A stretch of DNA of 64,000 nt, from contig CAMYNM010000001.1 of the NCBI GenBank assembly GCA_947259725.1, forward strand, positions 778,350-842,349. Direction: 5' to 3'. This DNA comes from CALZIK01 sp945787635 (GTDB taxonomy: Bacteria; Acidobacteriota; Thermoanaerobaculia; Multivoradales; JAHEKO01). The notes beneath the pieces were generated by a model. It had not been told where the DNA came from. It was given only the letters and a program-made list of their open reading frames with translations, and did not search any database. A program made the translations under genes and the position numbers. Position 1 is the stretch's first letter. The number at the start of each line of letters is the position of its first letter. Shown piece by piece: positions 27,222 through 35,538 of this stretch.

Positions 27222-27818
27222 GTGTGGAAAAAAAACGAGCAGATCCCGACGCCGGCCAGCCCACCTCAGACTCCGCCCGCGCGGCCGCGCGCGGCACCGG
27301 CTTCGGTGATCGGACCGAGCATCCACATCAAGGGCGATCTCACCGGCCAGGAGGACCTGGTCATTCAGGGCCGGGTCGAAGGTGAGGTCAAACTCAAGTC
27401 GAACAACGTGACGGTCGGAAAAGACGGCCGCATCCGCGCGGACATCTACGGCCGCAGCGTCCATGTCGAGGGCGAGGTCAAGGGGCATCTGTATGGCGAG
27501 CAGGAGGTCGTGATCCGAGCCTCGGGCAAGGTGCAGGGAGATATCGTTTCGCCGAGAGTGGTTCTCGAGAACGGCTCGAACTTCAAGGGCTCGATCGACA
27601 TGGAGCCGGCAGCCTCGGCCACCCCGGCTGCGGCCAAGATCGCTCCCAAGAACGTCGAAGTCGCCCCGGCGGCGGCTCCCGCCGGCACGTCCAAAACCAG
27701 CGCTACAGGTAGTGCATCGAGCGGAGCATCCGGTCCGCCCCCCGCGTCCCCGGCTTCAAAGAGTGAGGCGCCAAAGGGCGCCCCCACCGGCGTCCAGGCC
27801 GCGGGTAATCGATCCTAG
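27222..27818 (+). CDS. Bactofilin (polymer-forming cytoskeletal protein)
   Basis: 198-residue bactofilin. The N-terminal Pro-rich tail is followed by the right-handed beta-helix core (SIHIKGDLTGQEDLVIQGRV, then KLKSNNVTVGKDGRIRADIY and HLYGEQEVVIRASGKVQGDI), which self-assembles into filaments. The C-terminal tail is a long Ala/Pro/Ser/Lys low-complexity segment. GTG 27222 is chosen because TTGGAGG lies 8-9 nt upstream; an ATG 27 bp upstream overlaps that ribosome-binding site. Bactofilins organise envelope machines, which fits its neighbourhood of RodZ, amidase and PilT genes. Confidence 0.9.
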   Translation: MWKKNEQIPTPASPPQTPPARPRAAPASVIGPSIHIKGDLTGQEDLVIQGRVEGEVKLKSNNVTVGKDGRIRADIYGRSVHVEGEVKGHLYGEQEVVIRASGKVQGDIVSPRVVLENGSNFKGSIDMEPAASATPAAAKIAPKNVEVAPAAAPAGTSKTSATGSASSGASGPPPASPASKSEAPKGAPTGVQAAGNRS

Positions 27819-27824
27819 AAGCAC

Positions 27825-28481
27825 GTGTATCGCCCAAGCCTGCCGCGAGCCGAGCCCGATAGCACCTTCGAGGCCGCTACGAGCACCGGTCCTGCCGGCG
27901 GCCAGTCCGGCGCCAAGGAGCATCCGTCGCTAGCGCTCGAGCACGCGGTCGGACCGATCCGCTCGGGCGGGGGCTGTGTGCTCGACCTCGGTCCCGCCGC
28001 CGGCGCCAACGTGGCGTTTTTCGCCGGCCTCGGATGCAAGCTCTTCATCGCCGACCTGAATAGCTCGCTCTTTGGCGCCATCACTCTGGCCGACCGCGCC
28101 GTGGCACTCGACCAGGCACTCACCCGGGACATCCCCGCCGAAGAGACCTTCGACCTGATCCTGCTGTGGGATCTTCTCGACTACCTCGACGACGCCGAGA
28201 TTCGGATCCTCGGCGCCCGGCTGCGACCGGTCTGCCGGCGAAGCACCCTTGTTTACAGCCTCATCTCCTACCGCAAGGAGATTCCCGATCGGCCGATCCG
28301 GTTCGAGATTCGAAACGTCAAAGCGATTCACTACGCCCCGGAGTCGCAGCTCATGCGTCCGGCTCCCCTCCACAAGGAGCCCGACCTCGCCAAGCTGATG
28401 CCCGGCTTCGAAGTCGACTCCACCTACCTCCTGCGCCACGGCAAGCAGGAATACCTGTTCAAGGCGCGGCAGGTCGAGTAG
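27825..28481 (+). CDS. SAM-dependent methyltransferase-like protein
   Basis: 218 residues with a Rossmann-like methyltransferase core. Motif I is VLDLGPAAGANVAFFAGLGC, the acidic strand 2 is KLFIADLNSS, and motif IV FDLILLWDLLDYLDD resembles FDLVLLWDVLEHL of methyltransferases. The C-terminal part (QLMRPAPLHKEPDLAKLMPG) does not resemble well-known subfamilies. It starts with GTG 6 nt after bactofilin and ends 6 nt before the M16 protease, so the genes look co-transcribed. The substrate is unknown. Confidence 0.75.
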   Translation: MYRPSLPRAEPDSTFEAATSTGPAGGQSGAKEHPSLALEHAVGPIRSGGGCVLDLGPAAGANVAFFAGLGCKLFIADLNSSLFGAITLADRAVALDQALTRDIPAEETFDLILLWDLLDYLDDAEIRILGARLRPVCRRSTLVYSLISYRKEIPDRPIRFEIRNVKAIHYAPESQLMRPAPLHKEPDLAKLMPGFEVDSTYLLRHGKQEYLFKARQVE

Positions 28482-28487
28482 CGGCCT

Positions 28488-29801
28488 TTGGCGCCCGACT
28501 TCGCTTTCGCAAGCAGCCTCACCCAAGCCCGGCTCGACAACGGGCTCCGGGTCGTGCTGCAGCCGGACCGCTCGAGGCCTCTGGTCAGCGTCAACATCTG
28601 GTACCACGTCGGCTCCAAGAACGAGCGCCCGGGCCGCACCGGATTCGCCCACCTCTTCGAGCACATGCTCTTTCAGGGCAGCCAAAACGTCGGCACCAAC
28701 GATCACTTCGCCCACATCCAGCAGGTGGGCGGCGTCGCCAACGGCTCGACCAGCTTCGATCGCACCAACTACTACGAAACCCTGCCCTCCCACTGCCTCG
28801 AGCTCGGCCTCTGGCTCGAGTCCGACCGCATGGGGTTCCTGCTCCCGGCCTTGGACGAGGCGAAGCTTCAGAACCAGAAAGACGTGGTGATGAACGAACG
28901 GCGCCAGCGGGTCGACAACCAGCCCTACGGCCGCGCGTTCGAGACTCTTCACGAGCTGCTCTACCCAGATCGCCATCCCTACAGCTGGCCGGTGATCGGC
29001 TACATGGAGGACATCGAGGCGACCGAGCTCGCGGAGGTTCACGAGTTCTTCCGCACCCACTACCGGCCGAGCAACGCCGTTCTGACCCTGGTCGGCGACT
29101 TCGACCCGGCCGAGGCCATGACACAGGTCAAACGATACTTCGGCGATATACCTGATGGTCGGGCGGAAGAGGCGGCGGATGGTGGGCCGGTCGGCGCGCC
29201 GCCACCCGCGGTCGTGACGGACACGAGCCCCACGCGAGCTGTACGCAGCGAGCTTCCTGACGACGTCAACCTGCCGCGCCTCTACATGGGCTTCCGTGGA
29301 CCGAGCCTCTCGGCTCCCGACTTCCCCGCCGGTGACCTCTATGCCATGGCCGCCGCGGGCGGCAAGTCGAGCCCGCTCTACCGCGACCTGGTGCTCGAGC
29401 GCGAGATCGCCCAGGACATCTACGTCGGCATGCTGCCACTCGAGCTCGAATCGACCGTGCTTCTCGCGATGACGCTTCGGCCCGGCATCGAGCCCGCCGA
29501 GGCCGAAGAGATGCTCCTCGAAAAGCTCGCCGCTTGGCGAGCCGCCCCGCCCGCATCCGAAGAGCTAGAGCGCGCGCTCAACAAGACCAGCGTGGCCTAC
29601 CTGCACGAGATCGAATCGTTCGAAAGCCGCGCTGATCTCCTGTCTCACTTCGCGATGTACCACGACGAACCGGCCCTCATCGACAGCGAGCTCGAGCGCT
29701 ACGCCCGAGTCCGCCCCGAAGAGGTCCTCGAGTTCGCCGGTTCGTATCTCGATCCGGAGACGGCCGTCACCCTCTGGGTCCTCCCGCGGGAGGCCGCCTG
29801 A
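28488..29801 (+). CDS. M16 family zinc metalloprotease (catalytic subunit)
   Basis: 437 residues of pitrilysin/insulinase type. The inverted zinc motif HLFEHMLF and the downstream Glu (MNERRQRVDN) are intact, so it should be active. The peptidase and M16_C halves are both present (VGDFDPAEAMTQVKRYF at the junction). TTG at 28488 gives the family N-terminus (FASSLTQARLDNGLRVVLQP). No signal peptide is evident. It is followed immediately by a second M16 gene lacking the zinc motif, the usual active/inactive pair. Confidence 0.9.
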   Translation: MAPDFAFASSLTQARLDNGLRVVLQPDRSRPLVSVNIWYHVGSKNERPGRTGFAHLFEHMLFQGSQNVGTNDHFAHIQQVGGVANGSTSFDRTNYYETLPSHCLELGLWLESDRMGFLLPALDEAKLQNQKDVVMNERRQRVDNQPYGRAFETLHELLYPDRHPYSWPVIGYMEDIEATELAEVHEFFRTHYRPSNAVLTLVGDFDPAEAMTQVKRYFGDIPDGRAEEAADGGPVGAPPPAVVTDTSPTRAVRSELPDDVNLPRLYMGFRGPSLSAPDFPAGDLYAMAAAGGKSSPLYRDLVLEREIAQDIYVGMLPLELESTVLLAMTLRPGIEPAEAEEMLLEKLAAWRAAPPASEELERALNKTSVAYLHEIESFESRADLLSHFAMYHDEPALIDSELERYARVRPEEVLEFAGSYLDPETAVTLWVLPREAA

Positions 29802-31183
29802 CCGCCCACGCCCAGCACGCGCTCGACAGATCGCGCCCCCCGAAGCCCGCGCCGGCCAAGGCCTTCCGCTTTCCCGCCTTCGAACGCCTGAGCCTGCCGT
29901 CGGGACTCGAGATCCTCTCGATTCCGAACCGTGGGCTGCCGATGGTGCACCTGCGCTTGCTCACCGACAGTGGCGGGCAGCACGCGCCCGAAAACCTCCC
30001 CGGCCTGCCCTCGTTCACCTCCGCCCTGATGGACGAAGGCACCACGAAACGCACCGGCCCAGATCTCGCCGCCGAGATCGAGCGTCTGGGCGGCTATCTC
30101 GGCACGGGAGCGGGCTGGGATGCCGCGGTGATCGAAGCCGAGGTCCTGGCAAAGGACTTCGCGACCGGTCTCGAGCTGGTGGCCGAGGTAGCCCGCGAGG
30201 CGAGCTTCCCCGAACCTGAGGTCAACCGAGTCCGTCGCCAGCTCCTGGCCGAGATCGTCCGGCGCCGCGCGGACCCATCGTCGGTGGCATCCGAGCACTT
30301 CGAAGGGTCGCTCTACGGGAGCGCGGTCTACGGCCGACCGCTGATCGGCACCGAGGAGTCGCTCGAGGCGATGAACCGGGCGAGTGCCGTCGAGTTTTTC
30401 TCGCATCACGTGGGACCGGCAGGCGCCACCCTGGTCGCGGTCGGCGACATCCAGTCCGACCGGCTAGCGACGGCCGCCGAGGCCGTCTTCTCGGGATGGA
30501 CCGGTGTCGCGACGGACGAGACACCGCGTGGCGCCCCGCTCGACCTCGCTCCTCAAAAGCGGCTCCGGGTCGAGATCGTCGATCGGCCCGGCGCCGCCCA
30601 GACCGCCATTCGCGTCGGGCATCGCGGCATCGAACGCGGCCATCCGCGCTGGGTCCAGGCGTCGGTCCTGAACTGCCTGCTCGGCGGCAAGTTCACCAGC
30701 CGCCTCAACCTCAACCTGCGCGAGACCCACGGTTTTACATACGGCGTCCGGAGCGGATTCGGCAAGCGCCTCGGCCGCGCGCCGTTCGTGATCTCGACCG
30801 CCCTCGCGAACGAGCACGTCGGAGCCGCGCTCGACGAGATCTTCCGCGAGCTCGAGCGCTTGCGCGAGGAGGTGGCGAACGACGCGGAGGTCGCCGATAC
30901 CCGCGACTACATGATCGGCAGCTTCCCATACTCCGTCGAGACTCTGAGGGGCCTTGCCGGGCGGTTGAGCGACCTCGCGATCTACGGCCTGCCTGACGAC
31001 TACTTTGCTCGATACCCCGAGGTTCTGGCCGCCGTCTCGGGAGCTGACCTCCTCGAGACCGCGCGTGAGCTCCTGGCTCCGGATCGCGCTCTCGTGGTCT
31101 GCGTCGGGCCGGACCGGGAGCTGCGCCCCCAGCTCGAGGACCGCTACGGGGCGAACGTCTCCGTCGTTGCCCCCGGCGCCTAG
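29798..31183 (+). CDS. M16 family protein, non-catalytic partner
   Basis: About 461 residues. The first strand FERLSLPSGLEILSIPNRGL and the FTSALMDEGTTKRTG region match M16 proteins, but HxxEH is replaced by SALMDEG, so it is predicted inactive. The C-terminal substrate-binding Arg/Tyr segment LRETHGFTYGVRSGF is retained. The conserved N-terminus has no in-frame ATG, GTG or TTG. The only sensible start is CTG at 29798, in a CTGA overlap with the stop of the catalytic partner. ATG 29942 would remove the first beta strand. It probably forms a heterodimer with the preceding protein. Confidence 0.82.
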   Translation: MTAHAQHALDRSRPPKPAPAKAFRFPAFERLSLPSGLEILSIPNRGLPMVHLRLLTDSGGQHAPENLPGLPSFTSALMDEGTTKRTGPDLAAEIERLGGYLGTGAGWDAAVIEAEVLAKDFATGLELVAEVAREASFPEPEVNRVRRQLLAEIVRRRADPSSVASEHFEGSLYGSAVYGRPLIGTEESLEAMNRASAVEFFSHHVGPAGATLVAVGDIQSDRLATAAEAVFSGWTGVATDETPRGAPLDLAPQKRLRVEIVDRPGAAQTAIRVGHRGIERGHPRWVQASVLNCLLGGKFTSRLNLNLRETHGFTYGVRSGFGKRLGRAPFVISTALANEHVGAALDEIFRELERLREEVANDAEVADTRDYMIGSFPYSVETLRGLAGRLSDLAIYGLPDDYFARYPEVLAAVSGADLLETARELLAPDRALVVCVGPDRELRPQLEDRYGANVSVVAPGA

Positions 31184-31261
31184 GCCGGCCTACCCGAAAA
31201 CCGTCCAAAAAGGCCCGATTCCCCTGCCTCCCGGGCCGGTTTGGGCTCGCAAATCCTGTGC

Positions 31262-31267
31262 TACGAT
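31262..31267 (+). promoter_or_regulatory. -10 element of the EF-G-like gene
   Basis: TACGAT preceded by GC, 33 nt before the ATG. It is followed by the AAGGAGG ribosome-binding site at 31282-31288. Confidence 0.4.
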
Positions 31268-31300
31268 CTACAGCCCGAAAAGCGAAGGAGGCACGCACGG

Positions 31301-33385
31301 ATGCAGGTCGACAGCCCTGAACACATAAGGAATCTCGCGGTCGCCGGCCACAGCGACACCGGCAAGACCACCCTGGTGAGCTCGCTCATCTACGCGGGCC
31401 GAGTGGTCAACCGGCTCAACAAAGTCGAAGACGGCAACACCTTCACGGACTTCGATCCTCAAGAGATCGCCCGCGGCATCTCGATCGGCCTGGCGCCCTG
31501 CTTCGTGCCCTGGAAGGGGCACAAGATCAACCTGATCGACACTCCCGGTTACTCGATCTTCTTCACCGAAACCCGGGCCGGCATCCGTGCCGCCGACGCC
31601 GTCATCCTCTGCGTGAACGCGGTTTCGGGCATCGAGGTCTCGACCGAGAAAGTCTGGGAGTACGCCGAGGAGATCGGCATGCCGGTGCTGTTCCATCTGA
31701 CCAAGATGGACCGCGAGCGAGCCGACCTCGGGCACATCCTGAAAGACCTCAAGGAGCGCTTCCATCGCAACGTAGTTCCGGTGCAGCTGCCCATGGGCCG
31801 CGAGGAGGACTTCTCCGGCATCGTGGACCTGGTTACCAAGAAGGCGCTCGAGTTCACCCCGGACGCCGGCGGGCGCGGCCACGAAGTGAAGATTCCGGAC
31901 TCACTGGTCGACTACGTCAAGCCCTTCCGCAAGGAACTGATCGAGGCGGTCGCCGAGAGCGACGACAAGCTTCTAGAGAAGTTCTTCGAAGAAGACGGGC
32001 TCTCAGCGGAGGATCTCAATGACGGACTAAGGCGCGCGGTGCGCCATCGCGAGGTCTTCCCGCTCTCGATGAGCTCGGGCCTCCACGGTATCGGACCGGG
32101 AGCGCTACTCGACTCAATCGTCGAGTGCATGCCCAACCCGCTCGAGCGCAGGACCTTCCCGGCGTTCAACGTCGGCAACGAGGAAGTCGAAGTCGAGACC
32201 ACGGCCGACGGCCCACCCGCGGCGCTGGTGTTCAAGACCCTGAGCGACCCATTCTCGGGGAAGCAGACCCTCTTTCGGGTCGTCCGCGGCACCGTCAAGT
32301 CCGACACGCCGCTGTGGAACACGCAGAAAGAAACCGACGAACGGCTCGGACACCTGCTCTCCATGCAGGGCAAGAACGGCGAGGCCGTGCCCCACCTCGT
32401 CACCGGCGACATCGGCGGAGTCGCCAAGCTCAAGCACACCGCGAGCGGCGACACGCTATGCGACAAGTCCCAACCGATCAAACTCGCCTGGATCAACATC
32501 CGTGAACCGGCGATCGCCTACGCGATCGAGCCCAAGTCCAAGGGCGATGAAGAAAAGATCGGTGAAGCCCTCCATCGGCTGATGGAGGAGGATCTGACCC
32601 TCCACGCCGAGCGCGACGCCGAAACCGGCGAGTATCTGCTCTCCGGGACCGGCCAGCTTCACATCGAGATCGCGGTCGCCAAGCTGAAAGAACGTTTCAA
32701 GGTCGAGGTCGTCCTCCACCCTCCGAAGGTCCCCTACAGGGAGACCATCCGCAAGACGGCCGACGGCCACGGCCGCCACAAGAAGCAGTCGGGCGGCCGC
32801 GGACAGTTCGCCGACTGCCGGATCATCATGGAGCCGATGGAGCGCGGCGGCGACTTCGAGTTCCTCGACGAGATCTTCGGCGGCTCGATCCCCCAGACCT
32901 ACCGTCCGGCGGTCGAAAAGGGCATCCAGGAAGCCCGCAAGAAGGGCTTTCTCGCCGGCTACCCGGTGGTCGATTTTCGCGTGCGGCTCAAGGACGGCCA
33001 GTACCACGACGTCGATTCCTCCGAGATGGCGTTCAAGATCGCCGGCTCGCTGGCCTTCAAGGACGCCATGGCCGCCGGCGCCCCGGTGATGCTCGAGCCG
33101 ATCATGCAGGTCGAGATCACGACGTCGGACGAGTTCACCGGCGACATCATGAGCGACCTCGCCCAGCGCCGCGGCCGCCCCCAGGGCATGGAGACCAAAA
33201 ACGGCTCGCAGATCGTGAACGCGATGGTGCCGATGGCCGAGATGCTCAACTACGACCCGGCGCTCACGGCGATGACCCAGGGCCGCTCCCGTTTCCACAT
33301 GGAATTCTCGCACTACGAGGAAGTACCGCGAAACGTCCAGGAGAAGCTCGTCGCCGAGGCGCAGAAGGCGAAAGAAGAGGGGTAA
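31301..33385 (+). CDS. Elongation factor G-like GTPase (EF-G paralog)
   Basis: 694-residue translational GTPase with domains I-V. The P-loop is GHSDTGKTT at 16-24 rather than the AHIDAGKTT of housekeeping EF-G. The DTPGY G3 motif, the G4 region TKMDRERAD and a domain IV with GHGRHKKQSGGRGQFADCRI are present. A housekeeping fusA is expected beside the tuf gene whose 3' end is at the right edge of the window, so this would be a second EF-G of the EF-G2 type, whose role is not settled. It has a good AAGGAGG site and its own promoter. Confidence 0.87.
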   Translation: MQVDSPEHIRNLAVAGHSDTGKTTLVSSLIYAGRVVNRLNKVEDGNTFTDFDPQEIARGISIGLAPCFVPWKGHKINLIDTPGYSIFFTETRAGIRAADAVILCVNAVSGIEVSTEKVWEYAEEIGMPVLFHLTKMDRERADLGHILKDLKERFHRNVVPVQLPMGREEDFSGIVDLVTKKALEFTPDAGGRGHEVKIPDSLVDYVKPFRKELIEAVAESDDKLLEKFFEEDGLSAEDLNDGLRRAVRHREVFPLSMSSGLHGIGPGALLDSIVECMPNPLERRTFPAFNVGNEEVEVETTADGPPAALVFKTLSDPFSGKQTLFRVVRGTVKSDTPLWNTQKETDERLGHLLSMQGKNGEAVPHLVTGDIGGVAKLKHTASGDTLCDKSQPIKLAWINIREPAIAYAIEPKSKGDEEKIGEALHRLMEEDLTLHAERDAETGEYLLSGTGQLHIEIAVAKLKERFKVEVVLHPPKVPYRETIRKTADGHGRHKKQSGGRGQFADCRIIMEPMERGGDFEFLDEIFGGSIPQTYRPAVEKGIQEARKKGFLAGYPVVDFRVRLKDGQYHDVDSSEMAFKIAGSLAFKDAMAAGAPVMLEPIMQVEITTSDEFTGDIMSDLAQRRGRPQGMETKNGSQIVNAMVPMAEMLNYDPALTAMTQGRSRFHMEFSHYEEVPRNVQEKLVAEAQKAKEEG

Positions 33386-33389
33386 AACC

Positions 33390-33409
33390 GGGGCCACCTA
33401 GGTGTCCCC
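33390..33409 (+). terminator. Palindrome after the EF-G-like gene
   Basis: A 20-bp palindrome (GGGGCCACCT / AGGTGTCCCC, one mismatched pair) 4 bp after the stop codon. There is no T-run, so it may be a weak terminator or an mRNA 3' stabiliser. It marks the left edge of the cassette region. Confidence 0.4.
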
Positions 33410-33860
33410 TCCCGACTGGTTCTGCCACGGGCTGCAGCGGTCGGCCGCCGTATCGACCGAAGCCTCCGCCCTCTGCGCTCCCACCCCCGCTCCGACGGTC
33501 TCTGTGGCCGTCCGCATCGAGAGTGGGCCGCCGGCCTTGCAGCCGCGAAACGGTCCTGGAATGGAGGGACGGCACCGAGCCCCTCGTGTGCTAGCCTTTC
33601 TTCAACCGATCCACACAATCACAAGGCTTGTCCGCGATGCCATCGTCAGTTCTTGGAGACGCCAGCCGGCGGCGACGTTCTGCGTACATGAAGCGCACTA
33701 TAACGTCTTGCGTCGCTCCCGCTCGAGAAACGCTGAGGGCCGAGCCACTCGGGCGATTCCCGAGGATCTTCGCGACTCTCGGCTCCGGCGTTATGCGCCA
33801 GATCGTTCACCGTTCGGGCTCGATATTCGGGCGTCGAATAACATGTTAGAGCGCCTTGGC
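33410..33860. other. Non-coding transition into the cassette array
   Basis: 451 bp with no supported gene. The open frame that runs through here in phase with the next gene has no family features and its codon pattern is unlike the host. A TAGCCT-like -10 (near 33591) is seen. From about 33690 the sequence becomes AT-richer and carries the first attC-like site. Confidence 0.5.
33698..33796 (+). other. Candidate degenerate attC site
   Basis: Left core CTATAAC(GTC) at 33698-33707 and right core GTTATGC at 33790-33796, 99 bp apart, with short complementary segments (ATAACG / CGTTAT). The L-box pairing is weak. It sits where the first attC or attI should be. Confidence 0.35.
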
Positions 33861-34259
33861 ATGGATGAACCTCTTTATCGCTGTTGGACGAAAGCAACGA
33901 ACCGTGAGAGTGGATCGCCAAGGCGATCGTGGAGTTGGGCCACCTCCCGTCGTGGGTGGTTCAAGGTTTTCCGAGACCGGGTCGAATGTGGTGGCTGGAA
34001 AGTGCCGCTTGACTCGATCCGGCGTGCCGTCGTGTATCGCGGCCACAGCCTCTTCCTCCCGGTTCGGGTTCTCCACCTGGAGGCCGAGAGTGGCACCTAT
34101 CAGTTTGGGTTCAATCCGTGGGTCAAGATCGAGTTGCGTCTACCCTTCGAGTTTGAGAGGCAGGATGTACGTTTCGGTTACTCGGCGTTCAGTCTCGTAC
34201 TCCGGGTCGTCCTCGTGGCCTACGTGGTGTTTTGGCTCTGGCAAAGGTTCGTGGGGTGA
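33861..34259 (+). CDS. Cassette-encoded membrane-anchored protein, uncharacterised
   Basis: 132 residues from ATG 33861. The central part is beta-rich and aromatic (WFKVFRDRVECGGWKVPLDS, then VYRGHSLFLPVRVLHLEAES and YQFGFNPWVKIELRLPF). The protein ends in a hydrophobic transmembrane segment (LVLRVVLVAYVVFWLW). Similar small W-rich proteins occur in other bacteria as far as I recall, but no function is known. The ORF ends 4 bp before attC 34264-34391, the standard cassette arrangement. ATG 33843 is an alternative start. Confidence 0.65.
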   Translation: MDEPLYRCWTKATNRESGSPRRSWSWATSRRGWFKVFRDRVECGGWKVPLDSIRRAVVYRGHSLFLPVRVLHLEAESGTYQFGFNPWVKIELRLPFEFERQDVRFGYSAFSLVLRVVLVAYVVFWLWQRFVG

Positions 34260-34263
34260 GGCG

Positions 34264-34391
34264 CTCTAACCAATCGCTGCACCGGACACCGCCAGCGCGC
34301 GTTCTTCAACCGTTGTCATGTCCAAGTTCACCAACTCGCTGCAAGTGGCCGCTGTCGCCAGCGGTGCCGGTGAGCTCAGAATCCGTTAGGC
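34264..34391 (+). other. Integron attC recombination site
   Basis: R'' CTCTAAC at 34264-34270 and R' GTTAGGC at 34385-34391, 128 bp. The arms pair as CACCGG-CACCGC-AGCG against CGCT-GCGGTG-CCGGTG-type sequence, leaving a long variable central part. The bases AGAATCCGTTAGG recur at a later boundary (34889-34900). Confidence 0.8.
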
Positions 34392-34512
34392 GGCTATAGG
34401 TATGTCTAAGGTCGATGCAAAGGTCGCAGCAATGGCTGGCTCGGAATAAGGGTCGGGCCGTAGACGCTCCTCGGAGCCCATCCTTTGGTGCGGTTAGTAT
34501 GAGCGGGCAGCC

Positions 34513-34543
34513 GCCTAACAAGTCGTTGGAGCGGGCGTTAGGC
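34513..34543 (+). other. Miniature attC-like site
   Basis: GCCTAAC at 34513-34519 and GTTAGGC at 34537-34543, only 31 bp in total, with AAGTCGTTGGAGCGGGC between. It looks like an attC that lost its centre. The 120-bp cassette before it has only a 15-codon frame (34403-34450) and is probably a cassette remnant. Confidence 0.6.
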
Positions 34544-34577
34544 GGCAGGGTGGGGTGAAGGCTTCCCGAGGCGACAT

Positions 34578-34889
34578 ATGTCCGAGACACCAGAGAACGG
34601 AGTTCTGTGCTGGCTTGTTCGCAGCACGGAAACTGGCATTGAGGTCGGCGGCTTCGTCAGAAGCGATCGCGCCGGCGCGCTCATCCTAGGCGGGCCGACA
34701 GGGACTCACTTCACAAGCCATGGAGAAGGTTGGCGCAGCAAGTGGGAAGAGTTACTGCATGACGGGTTTATCGTCGCCGAGACGGCAAGGGCCCGTGACG
34801 CCAAGTTTGCTACTTGGCAGCCCCCGAGGCTCTCTCGAAAGGAAGGTAAGCTCCTCGCAATTCACCGGCGTGACTGCGATGCTGTCTAG
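34578..34889 (+). CDS. Cassette-encoded hypothetical protein
   Basis: 103 residues, no signal peptide or membrane segment. It has two GG-containing beta-like stretches (EVGGFVRSDRAGALILGGPT) followed by a charged helical part (KWEELLHDGFIVAETARARD). I recognise no family. The TAG stop forms part of the sequence AGAATCCGTTAGGT that matches the right end of the first attC, so the left half of its attC has been lost. Ribosome-binding site weak. Confidence 0.5.
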   Translation: MSETPENGVLCWLVRSTETGIEVGGFVRSDRAGALILGGPTGTHFTSHGEGWRSKWEELLHDGFIVAETARARDAKFATWQPPRLSRKEGKLLAIHRRDCDAV

Positions 34890-34901
34890 AATCCGTTAGG
34901 T
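34889..34901 (+). other. attC right-end remnant
   Basis: GAATCCGTTAGGT with R' core GTTAGGT at 34895-34901, without a partnering R''. It overlaps the stop codon of the preceding ORF and marks a cassette boundary. Confidence 0.5.
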
Positions 34902-34915
34902 GTCTTGGTGAACTG

Positions 34916-35125
34916 ATGTCGAAAGCTGCGAGCATCTCAAGGTGGATTCTTGCTGCTGTGACATGGCCGTTTCTCTTTGTTCGTGCGAACGTCTTCGTCT
35001 GGTTGGTCTGGCCCATCCGCATGTTTTTTGCGGAGCGGATGAGACAAGACGTTTCAGCAGGCACGGTCGCCGAGGTTGTATTTCTCAGTCAAGATTCTTA
35101 CTCACTGGCTGGCACCGTACACTGA
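34916..35125 (+). CDS. Cassette-encoded small membrane protein
   Basis: 69 residues with a hydrophobic Trp/Phe-rich segment (WILAAVTWPFLFVRANVFVW, then LVWPIRMFFAERM). It starts with ATG 15 nt after the cassette boundary. It overlaps the following ORF by 50 bp in another frame, so the two could be one gene interrupted by a frameshift. No known family. Confidence 0.4.
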   Translation: MSKAASISRWILAAVTWPFLFVRANVFVWLVWPIRMFFAERMRQDVSAGTVAEVVFLSQDSYSLAGTVH

Positions 35126-35351
35126 TGGCCTCCGCTGTCAGCTTCCGCTGGGTCTCAAACTGCGAGCAACGGAGGACCTTCGTCGCGGTTCTCGACACTG
35201 CACTTTCGTGCCAGCTGACGATTCAGCTTTTGAAGAGAACTTCATCCCACTTGAGGTTGCGACTCACGAGAAGTTTGCCGGAGTGAGTATCCCTCTCTCA
35301 GCCCGTGAGATTCGACAGCATCTGCGGCTCGTGGGTTTCAGCGATGGGTAA
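35076..35351 (+). CDS. Cassette-encoded hypothetical protein (possibly 3' half of frameshifted gene)
   Basis: 91 residues in a different frame from the preceding membrane protein. The C-terminal part (FEENFIPLEVATHEKFAGVS, then IPLSAREIRQHLRLVGFSDG) looks like real protein, while the first residues read like an out-of-frame start. The stop codon lies 4 bp before the following attC, the expected place for a cassette gene end. Confidence 0.4.
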   Translation: MYFSVKILTHWLAPYTDGLRCQLPLGLKLRATEDLRRGSRHCTFVPADDSAFEENFIPLEVATHEKFAGVSIPLSAREIRQHLRLVGFSDG

Positions 35352-35354
35352 GCC

Positions 35355-35487
35355 ACCGAACACCTCACTGCACCGGACACCGCCTCGCGTGCTCCGGGCC
35401 GCGTGTAGACTTCAGGGCCGCGGTTATCTTCAGCAACGTAGTTCTTATCGGGACCGCGGGCGGTGCCGGTCTCAAAATCTGTTAGAT
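35355..35487 (+). other. Integron attC recombination site
   Basis: R'' degenerate (ACCGAAC, 35355-35361), R' GTTAGAT at 35481-35487, 133 bp. The left arm has CACTGCACCGGACACCGC and the right arm GCGGTGCCGGT, which pair well. The centre is GC-rich (GGGCCGCG...CGGGACCGCGGGC). Confidence 0.7.
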
Positions 35488-35538
35488 GCCACTGGAACCG
35501 CAAATTGAATAGGTAGGTCCAAAAGAGAGGAGGCTGCA

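Noticed and set aside
33628..33849. 73-codon frame before the first cassette gene
   Set aside because: Ser/Arg-rich, no ribosome-binding site, overlaps the attC-like site in another frame.
33402..33860. Long N-terminal extension of the first cassette ORF
   Set aside because: The extension has no family features, crosses the candidate attC site and precedes a better start at 33861.
34385..34500. GTTAGTA at 34493 considered as another attC right core
   Set aside because: There is no paired left core or arm; chance occurrence is likely.
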